Source of the DNA: Branchiostoma floridae
Lineage: Eukaryota; Chordata; Leptocardii; Amphioxiformes; Branchiostomatidae
Length of the DNA stretch: 64,000 nucleotides
Direction of reading: 5' to 3'
Assembly: GCF_000003815.2 (NCBI RefSeq)
Contig: NC_049990.1
Coordinates: forward strand, 9,935,539 to 9,999,538
The notes below the pieces were generated by a model. The model saw nothing but the letters and a program-made list of their open reading frames with translations. It had not been told where the DNA came from and searched no databases. Shown one piece after another: positions 22,070-32,233 of this stretch (position 1 is its first letter; each line of letters opens with the position of its first letter). The position numbers and the translations under genes were made by a program.

Positions 22070-23200
22070 ATTTGGTCATACCTTCGCTGTGCCTTATTCT
22101 TATCTGTGCCTCGTGTGTTTGTTGCAGCGGTGTTGGGGCAAACTATGCATGACTGTTTCTTCTACCGATTTGTTAGAAATGTCTGGACGCCATGAGGGAG
22201 GATAGGAGCCGGGGAACGGAGGTGTCAATCGCCTGTCACTGAATGCAGTCTTTCCGAGACATACGACAAGGTATTGTGCTGTACAGTATTGTGTGAAAGC
22301 AGTTGTAGGATAACAGTCTTTAGCTGACATTTTCAATGCCTAGTCCTGAACAATGCTTAATAGCGTTTTCTTTTTCTTTTAAAAATTAGAATATATGTGT
22401 GGTGTGGACGTGAGGCAGCTGATGCGTGCTACATCCTGCTTTTGAACCCAGGTGTTCCTTGGAGGAAGGAAGCAGACAAGAAGACTGTTGACTGGGTTAA
22501 CACAACTGTGAGTATCCTGTACAAATCAAACTTTCAATTTAGAGTGTCACTGATGCTGAACAGTTCAACATACCAACTTTGAGCAGATAAAATCAGTAAC
22601 TTGTAATTTTACCAGTTAACGTTAGATTTTTAGATTTAGATTACAGTATTCTCTTGACTTTCCGCTCCAGGCAAGGACATAATACAGCCTTGTGCCCTTT
22701 CAAATGTTTCGATTCCATAACAGCAAAATATTTTTGGCCTACCTCGTTATGATTGTTTGCAATGTCACTTTCTTGCAGGTACAAGAAGTTGGGAAGGAAA
22801 CAGCTCTCAGCAGCTTCCAGGATCGTATTGGTGCCCGGATCAACTGCAGCTGCAATGTTCATGGCGGGACTTATCCTGGCGAGAGGCTGCCTGATGACCT
22901 GATGATCTTCACGGTGACGTCCAGCAAGATCGTGTACTAGCGCGCTCCTATGGTGTACAGGCTAACGTGTGGCTGATTTGGTTTCTGTGACTGTGTCGAT
23001 GGCTAGGATTGTATTCGGTCAATTACTGTAAATTTTGTTCTTTAATAAAAGAGGAACTTTCCTGGTTCACAGTCTGTTTTCATTCTGTTTTATGTCGTGG
23101 TCAGTGGTTGTCGGGAACCCAGACCATTACATATTCTGCCTCGTGTCGCTATCTTGGGTCCCGAACCAAGAGAACGACACAGGCCAGAAAGGATATGTAG
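22070..23200 (+). CDS. Unit B of a duplicated small locus, unrecognised protein
   Basis: Two exons join in phase: 22390-22507 (IYVWCGREAADACYILLLN, ending DWVNTT) and 22779-22940 (VQEVGKETALSSFQDRIGA, then NCSCNVHGG, ending SSKIVY and TAG at 22938-22940). The first exon-like block (22126-22271) is interrupted by a TGA after VWTP, unlike unit A. The locus is therefore either recently broken or uses another first exon. YVWCGREA recalls a gelsolin-like strand, but the rest does not follow that family, so I assign no function. Confidence 0.5.
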
Positions 23201-23452
23201 CTAGTTAAGCTTGCTTGAGTTACGTTTTATGTACATGTACAGGCTTGATTCACATATTTCAGTATCATTTTGGTGTCTTCTTGCGTTTTGCAAAGATGTT
23301 TTGTAGATGTAGCTTAGTTTAGTCGCCTTTTGTAAGCAGCTTTGTGCATTTCATGTAGACTTCCACATTTCCGTTATTTTGTAGAGGTTGTTTGTAGCCC
23401 TTCAAATTTGTAGCCTTTGGCAATTTCCCTAATTAAAGGCTTATGCTGCAAC

Positions 23453-23493
23453 ACATACACACACACACACACTAACAAACTAACCCCAACAAA

Positions 23494-23536
<43 letters not shown>
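23453..23536. repeat. (CA)n microsatellite
   Basis: Two blocks of AC dinucleotides separated by about 28 bp of AACAAACTAACC-like sequence. Confidence 0.9.
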
Positions 23537-23537
<1 letters not shown>

Positions 23538-24499
23538 CAACATACTCATGCAGCTCATGCCTTAGTAAAAAACCTTGTGATTCTTCAAGTACAAAAAGGC
23601 TCCAAGCAACCTCTATACCTTTGCTGTGTTAGTACAACATGTACTACTACTAGGATAGTTTTTATTTATTGTATGGCTTGAGATTTGTACATATTTGTAA
23701 GCGTTGCATTCATGTATTTTGTCAGCAATTGCTATTGAATAAACAATTTGAAATCACACCGTGTAGTGTTTATTCTATTTTATAAACACTTCACCACCTT
23801 AGATCCGTCCGCCCGTGTGAAATGGATGGTCCCTCCCTTCCCAAACCCTTAGCTCCATGTGAAACAAATGGCCCTGCTTCCCAGTTTGAGCCTATTCCAG
23901 CAGTGTAGCCTTTTCCAGACTTGTTGCAGCCCTTTTCATTGAAAATGTAAGAGAAATTTCATATTGATGACAGTACAGGGTGCAGACATCGCCAACAAAC
24001 AAAGTTTTGCTCCATTTTTCACCCCTATGTTTGAAGTGGTCAGTCCCCGAATTCACATTATAAAAAAAAGATGGTGAGATTCTTCTAGAATTGCGATAGC
24101 TGTCACTGATCAGAATTTCTTAAAATCAGATGTTTGGGACACTTAAGATAGCGTGCTTCTGTGGTGACCACTTCTTCTGTGTGGGGTGAGTTATTAAGAC
24201 CTGGAATGTTCACGGATGAGATCATGACACCCTGAACTTGCATATTTTTACATTATCGCCTATGGGTCCCCTCCCCACCCTTGCTTTCTTAATTAGAAAT
24301 GGACGGTCTCTTCCTTCCCAAACCCCAAACCCTTTGCCCTTGTGGAACCCTCCTTCCCAGACTCTATGTGAAATGGTTGTTCCCACCTGTTCATACCCTT
24401 ACGGCCATGTTATATGCTTTCAGCACCAAGGACAGGCTTATTGATGGTGTTCAGCACCAAGGACAGGCTTAGTATTAATAGTGTTCAATACGAAGGATT
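23537..24499. other. Gene-free interval
   Basis: Contains short C-rich near-repeats (CCCTTCCCAAACCC near 23836 and 24315) and a 29-bp tandem pair with CAGCACCAAGGACAGGCTTA (24421-24469). No gene is evident. Confidence 0.4.
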
Positions 24500-24885
24500 A
24501 GGGGTGTACCGGTACAAAACCGTTTTTTCTTATTGGACCGGTCTGGAAAAACTGGACCTGAAAAAATTCGGTGGACCGGATGTTGGACTGATCGAAAAAT
24601 GAACAGATTATATGATCAGGCATTCACACGTTTTGTAGCTTACTGGTCTACCAAGAGCGAAGTAGAGTAGAGTTTATAGCCATTTACACCGAGTTTTACA
24701 GTCAATTTTACAGAGGCAGTTAGCCTTGTAGGATTTTAAAATGATAATGGGAGTCAAATATATTTCTTTGTAGCTAAATGGACCATTGTTTTGACTATCA
24801 TCAATTCAGAAGTTTTCCATTACCGATTCAGGTCCAGGTTCAGGTCCCCACCTGGACTTGATCCTCTAGACCTGAATTTTCTGTA
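24500..24885 (+). repeat. Third fragment of the TIR-MITE family
   Basis: Similar to 60420-60850: GACCTGAAAAAA, the segment CAGAGGCAGTTAGCCTT, the CATTTTAAAATC-type block and the CAGGTCCAGGTTCAGG to CCTGAATTTTCTGTAC end. It is interrupted at CCGG by the next element. Confidence 0.7.
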
Positions 24886-24889
24886 CCGG

Positions 24890-26054
24890 TGTGACAGCGA
24901 TCTCGCCCCCCCCCCGTGATCTCGCCCCCCCGGGGGCGAAATCACTAGCGATCTCGCCCCCCCCGGGGCGAAATCACTAGCGATCTCGCCCTCCCCGGCT
25001 AGTGATCTCGCCCCCCTACCTCGCCCCCCTTTAGCGATTTCGCCCCCCCCCCCAAAAAAACGGGTTTACATGACATTTTAGAAGTTGATTGGTATAAATC
25101 ACAAAATGTAGTTTCAGAATGATATAAGTACACGAGTTTGATACATAACTCCATTCATAGTATCAATATTAACGCAATTACATGGTAATGAGATAGTTGA
25201 ACTTGTTTCAGACAAGGAGGGTTTGGTCCCTTGTATTCCCATTATTGCATATACCTGAGTCTCGGTGTGACAGCGATCTCGCCCCATTCATTGTATTCAC
25301 CTGTCGTCAAGCAACCTATATATCTCCAATATGAAGTCTCTACCATGAAGTGACCACAAAAGAACTATGTAATGTCTTTATTAATTATGCAAATATTAGG
25401 TATTAATTAGAATAATGCACATTTTGGTATATGTACCTGGCCAAGGGATATCTTCACCTCCAACATGACTGTTTTTTCTAGTATTTAGGAACTGATGTAT
25501 TTACCCGTGTTTCTTAAGACAGGTACTTTACCAGTTTTGTGTAGCATTTCGCAACAGGTATATCAACTTGCGCGTAGATGGTGTTTATAATGAGAAACTA
25601 GTTAACTATTATTCACGTGTGTTTTTGTTAGTGCTTTGGAAATGTTTCCAGCACAAGAAAGAAAACACTGTGACAAATTGAAAACATATAGCTGACGTAT
25701 TCCGTACCATAGACGGTGTTGATTTATACGTTTGCAGTAGCACTGTTTTTATGCCACCTCAGCTGCAAAAATTGTCTTTTTTATTTCAAAGTCATGTTTG
25801 CACCGAACAATATAGTATCGACTTTCGAGGTATGACATCTTACGGTACGGTAATAAGGTGCCATATAGGTACCAGGTAACACACCATATACGTTACTCCC
25901 CAGGTGCAGTATAGTACCAGGTAGCGCACCTGTAATACGTAGTAGCCAGCTGCTCTGGGGGGGGGGGGGCGAAAACGCTAAAGGGGGGCGAAAACGCTAG
26001 TGATCTCGCCCCCCGGGGGGGCGAGATCCCCGGGGGGGCGAGATCGCTGTCACA
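24890..26054. mobile_element. TIR element with GC-rich subterminal repeats, inserted at CCGG
   Basis: Ends are TGTGACAGCGATCTCGCC and its exact inverse. CCGG flanks both sides (24886-24889, 26055-26058) and a related uninterrupted copy near 60840 shows the pre-insertion context, supporting a 4-bp target duplication. Subterminal arrays repeat GCGATCTCGCCCC (24898-25050) and GGGGGCGAGATC/GCGAAAACGCTA (25950-26050), with long C and G runs. A third TGTGACAGCGATCTCGCCCC lies internally at 25266. No transposase frame. Family unknown. Confidence 0.85.
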
Positions 26055-26279
26055 CCGGTACCCACCCATACGAAGAATGGTTTTAGCAGTTTGGTACCAT
26101 AGCTGCCTCTTTTAACTGTTTGGTACCCTAGTTGCACCTGTTTAGCCGTTTGGACTGGTGGACTGGCATGATACGTTTACAGTATCAATCTTAATTCCAC
26201 CATTATGATCATAAATTGTGACCACTTCTTTGCTTAGCTCAACACACAAAGCAAATGCTTTCCTGTACGGAATCAGTTC

Positions 26280-26780
26280 GCTCTGTCGAATAGAGCTCGC
26301 TCGCTCGCTTCTTCGCACACAGCTCGCTCACTCGTTCGCACACAGCTCGCTCGCTCGTTCGCACACAGCTCGCTCTCTCGTTCGTTTGCACTCAGTTCGT
26401 TCGCAAACAGCTCGCTCGCTCGTTCGCACACAGCTCGCTCGCTCGTTTGCACACAGTTCGCTCGCTCGTTCGCACACAGCTCGCTCCCCCGTTCGCACAC
26501 AGCTCGCATACACGAGCGAGCCATGTGCGAACGAGCAAGCGAGCCGTGTGCGGACGAGCGAGCGAGCCCTGTAGCTGTGCGAACAAGTTAGCTGTAAGCG
26601 AGCGTGCTGTCTGTGAAGGAGCAAGTGAGCTGTGTGAGAACAAGCGAGCGAGCGAGCTCTGTGCTAACGAGTGAGCTGCGTGCGAGCGAGTGAGGTATGT
26701 GCGAACGAGTGAGCGAGCTGTGTGCAAACGAACAAAAGAGCTGTGGGAGAACGAGGCAACAGAAGGAGGTAGCGAGCTGT
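26280..26780. repeat. Palindromic minisatellite of GCTCGCTCGTTCGCACACA units
   Basis: About 230 bp of direct repeats of a 20-28 bp unit (GCTCGCTCGTTCGCACACA) switch near 26512 to about 260 bp of its reverse complement (TGTGCGAACGAGCGAGC). The whole tract is an imperfect palindrome of repeats. All six frames stay largely open, producing SLARS- and ERASEL-like peptides with no meaning. Confidence 0.9.
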
Positions 26781-26839
26781 GTGCGAGACCTCTGAGGGCT
26801 TGAAAGCTTTGGTGGCCTTTTGGTACAGGTGAACATTAT

Positions 26840-28420
26840 TGAACATTAATTATGCAAATGATATGCGAAATAATTTAAATAAATTATCACAAAATGTGTT
26901 TAATTACTTGGAGCAATCAAGTATTATAATTTATGTAAATTAGGACCTTATTTGCATGATTTATGCAACTGATACAAATTAGGAACATTTTTATGCATAA
27001 TTTATGGAAATAAGGACCTTATTTGCATTACGTTTAAAATTTTCCTAATCTTTATAAATTTACAAATGAGGCCCTAGTTTGCATAAATTATGCATGAAAT
27101 GTTCTAATTCGTATAGATGATGCAAATAAGGTCCGAATTTCCATAAATTGTGCAAATAAGTACATAATTTGCATAATTTTATATTTATTTAAGGTCCTGT
27201 TTTGTAAATTAGGACCTAATTTGCATAATTTATGACAAAAACAATTTGCAGATGTGTACAGGGTCATTTTGGCAAACTCTATTGTTCAATCATCTTTGTG
27301 TCCTGAATCTTTGAGCAAACATGCCTCGGCAGAGGAATAAGACTGCTCTGGCATACCATTTTATTGATGAATACATGTACTTGTATATGACTATAGACAA
27401 AAAAATTTGGCAATTTCATTCTTTGATCTATCCCACCCAAAAGGAATCAGAAGCACACTGTAATTGTTTCATGATAAACCTGGATTGGACAGGGGGTTGG
27501 GTCAAAGAAACCTGGATCGGGCAGGAGGTTGGGTCAAACAAATCTGGATTGGATAGGGGGGTTGGGTAAAAATAATCTGGATTGGACAGGGTAGTTGGGT
27601 GAAGATAATCTGGTTTGGACAGGGGGGCCGGGTAAAAATTGAAACCTATTGTTGTCTTATTTTTATTACTCAGTTACCTCCATGAAATGTCATGGACTCC
27701 GAGGTTATATTTTACCCTGTGTTTGTCTGTCTCAAGAACGGCTGGGTGAATTGGTTTCGTAATTGATGTGTTGGTAGTGTGTGATGAAAGGTGGACATGA
27801 TTAGATTTTGGGCCCCCTAGCGGCTTCCTTTGGTACTGCAGCGCAACTTCCGAGTTTGCTATCTCGTGTTCTGAGCAAGCTATGGTCACGATTTTGGGGT
27901 GTTAGATAGCTCTTGTGCTCAGAAATAAGTGACATAACAATTATGCAAAATAGGAGTTCATTTGCATAATCAATGAGAATATTCTATCATAGCAGTTTTT
28001 TTCTATGTATCTCTTGTCCCGGACGTGATATGGTCTTGACATTTGGCTGGTAGATAGCTTGCAGTGTCATGACAAAGTGGGGCAGGTTTGAGCCCCCTAA
28101 CATTCAATTTCGGAACTGCAGGGGGGTTTTGTCAAGACATTCCAAAAACTGCAGAAAGAATTGACGGATTGGTATCATTTTAGGCATGCAGGTAGCTTAG
28201 GCAAAGATGTTTATAATGCAGATGAGGACTTAATTTGCATGATTAATGAGGAAATTGTATAATTCCATTGTTTGCAATAACTGGACTTCAATAAATGTAA
28301 CGCTTGTTAATTTTGATAGGCGGTATATAAATAGATACCAAATAAGGTAATGAGGAACTTATTTGCATAATTTATGAAGAAATTGCAAAACTGCTTTATA
28401 ATGGAAATTTTATATTTGTG
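26840..28420. repeat. AT-rich tract with many ATTTGCAT/ATGCAAAT octamers
   Basis: Repeated segments such as TTTGCATAATTTATG and GACCTTATTTGCAT occur on both strands, densest at 26850-27240 and scattered to 28400. The octamer equals the POU/Oct site, but here it belongs to a dispersed repeat. No gene seen. Confidence 0.7.
27478..27640. repeat. Minisatellite, five units of 31-34 bp
   Basis: Units share CTGGATTGGACAGGG, then GTTGGGTCAAA, with modest divergence between copies. Confidence 0.85.
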
Positions 28421-28698
28421 ACATGTGTACGTTAGTCAATGATGAACAACACCATGCATGAATTATGTTAATGTCTTAGTCAATTGCACAAAGTTTATGG
28501 TGGTATGAGGTCGCCGAACTCTAGTTATTATATAGTTTGACCGATCCTGTCTTGCGCCCAGGATATCTACTTCTATCAGTGTCGATGATGAAAAAGTATG
28601 AATATTAAAAAGAACTGTATGAAATCAAATTTGATGACGTATAAAAAAAGCACAAATTTGAAGACAAGTGAAACGAGAGGCAGGTAGAAACAGTCTCC

Positions 28699-28779
28699 TG
28701 GCTCCCAGGATTCAAACCCGTGCCGAACCCGGGTCACCGGCTCTGAATTCCAGCACTGCTAACCATTAAGCTCAGAGCC
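28699..28779 (-). repeat. tRNA-derived repeat (SINE-like), copy 1
   Basis: The minus strand starts GGCTCTGAGCTTAATGGTTA (A-box like) and has a B-box like GGGTTTGAATCC and a closing GGGAGCC that can pair with the start. A second, diverged copy lies 280 bp away, which favours a tRNA-derived dispersed repeat over a working tRNA. Confidence 0.55.
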
Positions 28780-28964
28780 GCTGTTATGGTGGGTTTGGCA
28801 GAGCTTGAACCCCACTGTTACACTTTTCCTCCTTTTCATTTTTTAGGTTCATCCTCAAATCTCAGAGTTCGATATCCCTTTGTGGTAAAAATTCTTTAGC
28901 CTGTTACTGACGTTAGTACTCGCAGGGTTGTGATGGGAACCAGTCAAATAAGAGGCGAGTAGAA

Positions 28965-29070
28965 ACAGTCTCCTGGCTACCGAGATTCAACCCGCCCTGA
29001 ACCCGGACCGCCAGATCACAATCCCAGCACCGCTTAATACCTTTGTCTCAAAAGTTCAGATCTAGAGCTG
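28965..29070 (-). repeat. tRNA-derived repeat (SINE-like), copy 2
   Basis: Shares CAGTCTCCTGGCT and the ATTCAACCCG region with copy 1 but is more decayed. The acceptor-stem pairing is lost. Confidence 0.5.
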
Positions 29071-29551
29071 TTCAAGGCATGGTCAGTTTGGTGGTGCTTG
29101 AACCCCATACAACCAACATTTGCAAGGTAGCATGTGTCACTCACGCATGTGAATTGCTTCTTGTCGCTAAGCACTTTGGATTACTTATCATGGGTACATG
29201 AAGGCATTTTGAAATACATTGAATTCATAATCATTATTGCTTTTCTTGTAGCAGAAATATCACAAGCCTTCATAGTACCAATTGTGTCTGCAGTTGCTAG
29301 AAAACGTTCTAGCAGCAGTTGCAGAGTGACATGGTGGTTTCATCCTCCCTATATGACCCGGAATCGGGTGAACATTGTAAAGTAACACTGAGTGAAAATT
29401 ACACTAATCACACAATGTATAACTTCAGCATTCAGCGTAAAGATTTGAATAATAAAAAAAAGATATCCTTTTTCTATGCATACCGGTATCTTGAATATTT
29501 TGATGCCAGATTTGTGTGACGTTACCTCGTCTCTACATGTATATACATTAC
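29071..29551. other. Gene-free interval
   Basis: Short frames only (29134-29385, 29349-29582). No recognisable domain or splice-bounded exon. Confidence 0.35.
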
Positions 29552-30168
29552 ACCTAAATGTCTGTTCAATTGGAAGGCACATTAAAGATGATTGCTTCCT
29601 TCATGCAGCTGCCCAGACTCCATCCAATAAATGTGCCCAGCAAAACTGACTCGCCGTGATTTCTCAATAATAGGCTGGCGTTCCTCTGGCATGTATCATG
29701 AAATAAGTCTTTGACTCACAATTTCACCAGGAATCCCCAACAAACTCCATGTACATTGAAGATAGATCTATATCTCAACAACCAATGCTAGTAGCCAAAA
29801 TACATGTAAGATAGCAGACTAATTTAATATCATATCATGTATGTGCACATAGCTGATCTTTATTTATTTTTCAAGTACACCATAGTTCCATGAAGTTGTT
29901 TTTTTACGAATCTTTACTTATATAAAGTAGCAAAGTCTGCTGACTGTATGCAACTACATTTTAATGGTGAAAAAGATAAAGCAAGATATGTGTGTTGCGT
30001 GTTAAAACGTTATATTTCATTTTCCACAAGTTTTTGAAATAGTACAAACCAGCAAAATGCTTCTAATACTTTTAATGCTCCTTCTACATTGTGTAACATT
30101 CTGTGTTTTAAAGAGTATAATGAAAACTGTCTGAAAGGCTTTGATTGCTTGATTTATTGATCAATAGC

Positions 30169-32233
30169 TTAGTTGTAATTCCCCAGTACTTCCATCCGCA
30201 TACAGATGTGGTTGTTCCACGTCAGGATTCGGAATCGGACGTAGCGTGCAGTGACCGGATCAGCCAACAGGTGACGCTGTGGCGTGTTGGAGTCGACGTT
30301 GCCTTGGAACACCTGTTGGAATGGTGGAGAGAGAGAATGGAAAGCTATTGTTGTCCTCTTACCAAAACATTCATAACTTTTCTTGCTACATTCTCTCATA
30401 GACGCTAACGGTACAATGTATGTACCCTTCCTATTCTGTTATCAAACATAAGTTGTGATTAACAGAATATTGTTCACCTCAGTGTAATAAGTTTTGGGCC
30501 ACTCTTGTATATTTCTTTACCTATCAATGTGTTTGTGGTATGTTTTTATTTGATTGAAAATTTGTCACAGCTAATTTAGGGTGTGAAACGTATTGTTTTC
30601 TTCCCCTGCTTGTGATGGTTTGTGATCTGTAATAAAGTTTATTGACATTTTAAAGAATTCAAGATAACATTAATACCTTCTGTCGACCAGAGGCATCGGT
30701 GTAAGGCCACCAGTTGTCCCCGTCAGTACCAAATTGTAGTTTGTAAGTTTCCACCCACTGTTGATGACCGAAGCGACCCTGTGTGACCACACCCTGTATC
30801 TCGGTAGGCTTTCGTAGGTCCACCTGGGAAGGAAATGTGGCCATGTTAGAAAAAGCAATACACGACTGGGTAAATACACAAAGGGACCCCTAGCTGTACA
30901 AACAAAGTTAAACTGTATGTGCGTGCATGCAAGAAACGCACACACACACACACACACACACACAATCACATACAATAGAGTGTAACCGCATTTCATTTGA
31001 TTATATCATGTATCATACAAACTTCAGGGTAGGGTCAAAATCAATTTCATTACTAGTACCTTAGAATGAGGACTGGTCACACACAGTAATATTTTTGACA
31101 TACAGTTATCTATTTCATTCCAACCAAGCTTTTAACGAGTTTTTATCACAAGGCCCCTGTTCTAACAAAGAAATTAACACGGTTTAGGTAACAAGTGGCT
31201 GAACGAAGTTGTTTGAACGTCGTCGGCATGTGCGGATACCTGAAGCCACTGGTTGCCGTCATTGTGTTTAGCGCACCACGCCCCCGTGCCGTCCCCATCA
31301 TTTACAGCGTACAGACGGGCCCTCCTCGGTCCGTGGCCGCTGTTGACTTCTGACGACGCGCTGATCTGAGTGTCCGGAATCTGCCCCGACTCGACCCCCA
31401 GTGGATCCGGACCTGTACCGGCACATGTAAACACAGAAATATATAGTAACGCTTTTCTTTGGTAAGAGAACTACGTACCGAGTATCTCAGTTTCAAAATG
31501 GATTTTTGGCAACTAGTGTAATGTGCGATCATGTTTGTGGGTGTGGATGTTTGTGCGCACGTGCCATGTCACAGTTCAGGTCTTGGTTATAATCGGTTGG
31601 TAACTGGGAGACCTTGGTCCAAACCTGGGAAGGGCATCTAGGTTGAGGCTTTCGGAAGGGACGTGTGTCTGTGAGTGTTTGGCTAGCTTGTATATTTTTT
31701 CCAACGGTTTCATATTTTCGATCCACTTGTAAACATGTTTAACGTTAGGATATCTCACCAAAGAGCAACAGTTGAACTGTTCACCCACCTTTAACCCGAA
31801 AAATCACATGTTCAGTCGCCTCTCGTATCCTGTGATCTATTTCCTCAAGAACAATAGTCTTCACGTGCGTCGCGATGATGTCTTCAACTAGCGACGATTC
31901 TGGAGAACACCCTTTCTTCAAGAGATCGTCCAGACTTTTGTTCACCATCTGTAAGGAGTTCTTGAGGTGATGGAGGAGGTTGGTAGCGGCGCCTTTCCAC
32001 GCCAGGAGTGCGTGCAGGTCCGACTGCATGCGGCCCACACTGTCGCAGGTTTGGCGGTCGGTTTGGGCGGGCACCGCGCAGTTACAGGAGCAGTGGATGT
32101 TAGGGGCCTTGCCGTACAGTTCTGGACTATCTTCGGTCGCCTTTGACGCATGGGTTTGGGTCTGTGTGTCGCACACAGTCGAGGAAATGCACGTCGCAAT
32201 CACCAGAATGACTTTCACACCGATATGTGCCAT
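30169..32233 (-). CDS. Secreted protein with C-terminal F5/8 type C (discoidin) domain
   Basis: Four exons in transcript order: 31789-32233, 31240-31412, 30677-30823, 30169-30312, phases 1, 0, 0, about 301 residues. Exon 1 starts at ATG 32231-32233 with a signal peptide (MAHIGVKVILVIATCISS). A Cys-containing helical region follows (SLQMVNKSLDDLLKKG, then IVLEEIDHRIREATEHV), possibly an oligomerising coil. Exons 2-4 build one discoidin domain: QISASSEVNSGHGPRRARL, GAWCAKHNDGNQWLQ, VDLRKPTEIQGVVTQGR, WVETYKLQFGTDG, VFQGNVDSN, ARYVRFRILTW, ending GNYN and TAA 30169-30171. Such domains bind lipids, carbohydrates or matrix. The upstream in-frame ATG at 32350 would hide the signal peptide, so 32233 is preferred. 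Its 3' end is duplicated at 18030-18900. Confidence 0.88.
30938..30963. repeat. (CA)n microsatellite in an F5/8C gene intron
   Basis: Uninterrupted ACACAC run between exons 2 and 3. Confidence 0.9.

Noticed and set aside
22390-22507. Gelsolin-family assignment from YVWCGREA
   Set aside because: Only one short strand-like match; the following residues do not fit the gelsolin repeat.
26218-26846. Several open frames on both strands with SLARS- or ERASEL-like repeats
   Set aside because: Products of the palindromic minisatellite; stop codons are absent on both strands because of the unit sequence.
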